Shown here in pieces: positions 63,648 to 64,000 of a DNA stretch of 64,000 nucleotides (its first letter is position 1; each line of letters starts with the position of its first letter). The notes under the pieces are model-generated. The model was not told where the DNA came from, ran no database searches, and was given only the letters and a program-made list of their open reading frames with translations. The DNA comes from Bacillus subtilis (lineage in GTDB: Bacteria > Pseudomonadota > Alphaproteobacteria > Rhizobiales > Rhizobiaceae): assembly GCA_021733665.1 (NCBI GenBank), contig JAHREI010000003.1:124001-188000 (forward strand). The letters are read 5' to 3'. Position numbers and translations under genes: made by a program.

Positions 63648-64000
63648 TTAGTTTCGCGATTGAAGATTGTCGAGAATTTCGCGGTTTGGTAGTCGCGCAC
63701 ATATCGCAAACGGGATTAAAGCAGTCAGGGCGATGATCAAAAAACAGCTATGAAAAGCCTGTATCGCTGCTTTGGTCTGGGACGGGTCGGTTACATCAGC
63801 AACATTGTGCCAGGATAAAATGACGTTGAGAAACAACGACAGAAGATCGACGCCAAAACCAAAGGCCAGCTGCCGGTTGATGTTCCAGATTGCGCTGGCA
63901 TCTGTCAGATCGGATGCTTGAACCTGTATAAAGGCAGTGCTTTGTGCAGTGCTGCTGCACAGACTGCCGCCGAAGCCCATGAAAGCGAAGGCAATTATGA
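63648..64000 (-). CDS. MFS transporter, DHA2-type (N-terminal part beyond window)
   Basis: Only the C-terminal part is present. The frame is open to the right edge and reads as a membrane helix before the first Met in the window, so the start lies past 64000. The segment GGSLCSSTAQSTAFIQVQASDLTDASAIWNINRQLAFGFG is characteristic of EmrB/QacA-type 14-helix drug exporters, followed by a final helix (FLIIALTALIPFAICARL). Substrate unknown. Confidence 0.85.
   Translation of the reverse strand, partial: IIAFAFMGFGGSLCSSTAQSTAFIQVQASDLTDASAIWNINRQLAFGFGVDLLSLFLNVILSWHNVADVTDPSQTKAAIQAFHSCFLIIALTALIPFAICARLPNREILDNLQSRN

Noticed and set aside
1-64000. Mobile elements, prophage, toxin-antitoxin or defence genes
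   Set aside because: No transposase, integrase, phage structural, nuclease or toxin-like protein was recognised on either strand; gene content is metabolic and transport throughout.

Overview
The window reads as chromosome of an alphaproteobacterium of the order Hyphomicrobiales, most likely family Brucellaceae. Reasons: the divergent ScfR-type regulator next to prpDCB, a Brucellaceae-type D-aminopeptidase, a DUF930 protein, the carboxynorspermidine route to spermidine, a RirA-type TGA-N9-TCA iron box, and palindromic intergenic repeats of the Rhizobiales mosaic kind. Base composition looks close to half G+C by eye, lower than Brucella, so a Pseudochrobactrum-like genus is a fair guess (inference). 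Genes are densely packed and apparently intact. I see no rRNA, tRNA, phage, insertion sequence or CRISPR array.

Layout. 1-6.1 kb: the end of an HPP/CBS membrane protein, then iron acquisition (siderophore-interacting reductase, a FatB/CeuE-type binding protein, two FecCD permeases, an ATPase). 6.1-8.2 kb: an NTF2-like protein, an acetyltransferase and a nitrilase-family amidase. 8.2-11.0 kb: polyamine genes nspC and carboxynorspermidine synthase, behind a leader with a possible short upstream ORF. 11.1-12.7 kb: a two-domain Kazal lipoprotein and a polysaccharide deacetylase. 13.0-17.4 kb: glycerol-3-phosphate importer ugpBAEC, followed by a candidate small RNA with an anti-Shine-Dalgarno loop and an EamA exporter. 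19.1-30.1 kb: aldehyde dehydrogenase, membrane dipeptidase, a five-gene dipeptide ABC importer, a D-aminopeptidase and a LysR regulator; together these look like a (D-)peptide uptake and hydrolysis locus.

30.2-40.1 kb: a TAXI-type TRAP transporter, the ScfR regulator, the methylcitrate cycle (prpD, prpC, prpB) and a DUF930 protein. 40.2-46.8 kb: tryptophan to anthranilate catabolism (kynA, kynU, an alpha/beta-hydrolase formamidase) wrapped around a TrpXYZ-like ABC importer and a GntR regulator. 47.0-60.8 kb: a LysR gene, then a denitrification block: a DUF2249 gene facing nnrS, pseudoazurin, an NnrR-like Crp/Fnr regulator and the complete nosRZDFYLX operon for N2O reduction. nirK/nirS and nor genes are not in the window. 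61-64 kb: MFS transporter with a divergent LysR gene, an NTF2-like protein and a partial second MFS transporter.

A recurring design is a strong intrinsic-terminator-like hairpin directly after the binding-protein gene and before the membrane genes of the same transporter (iron, ugp and TRAP loci), which would favour excess binding protein. Most interesting non-coding signals: the minus-strand RNA near 17.7-17.84 kb, the nspC leader, NnrR-like boxes before the DUF2249 gene, nosR and pseudoazurin, and repeated TCGCAAA motifs in the prp control region. I found no clearly novel multi-gene system; the best candidates for undescribed biology are these RNA and operator elements and the Kazal lipoprotein.
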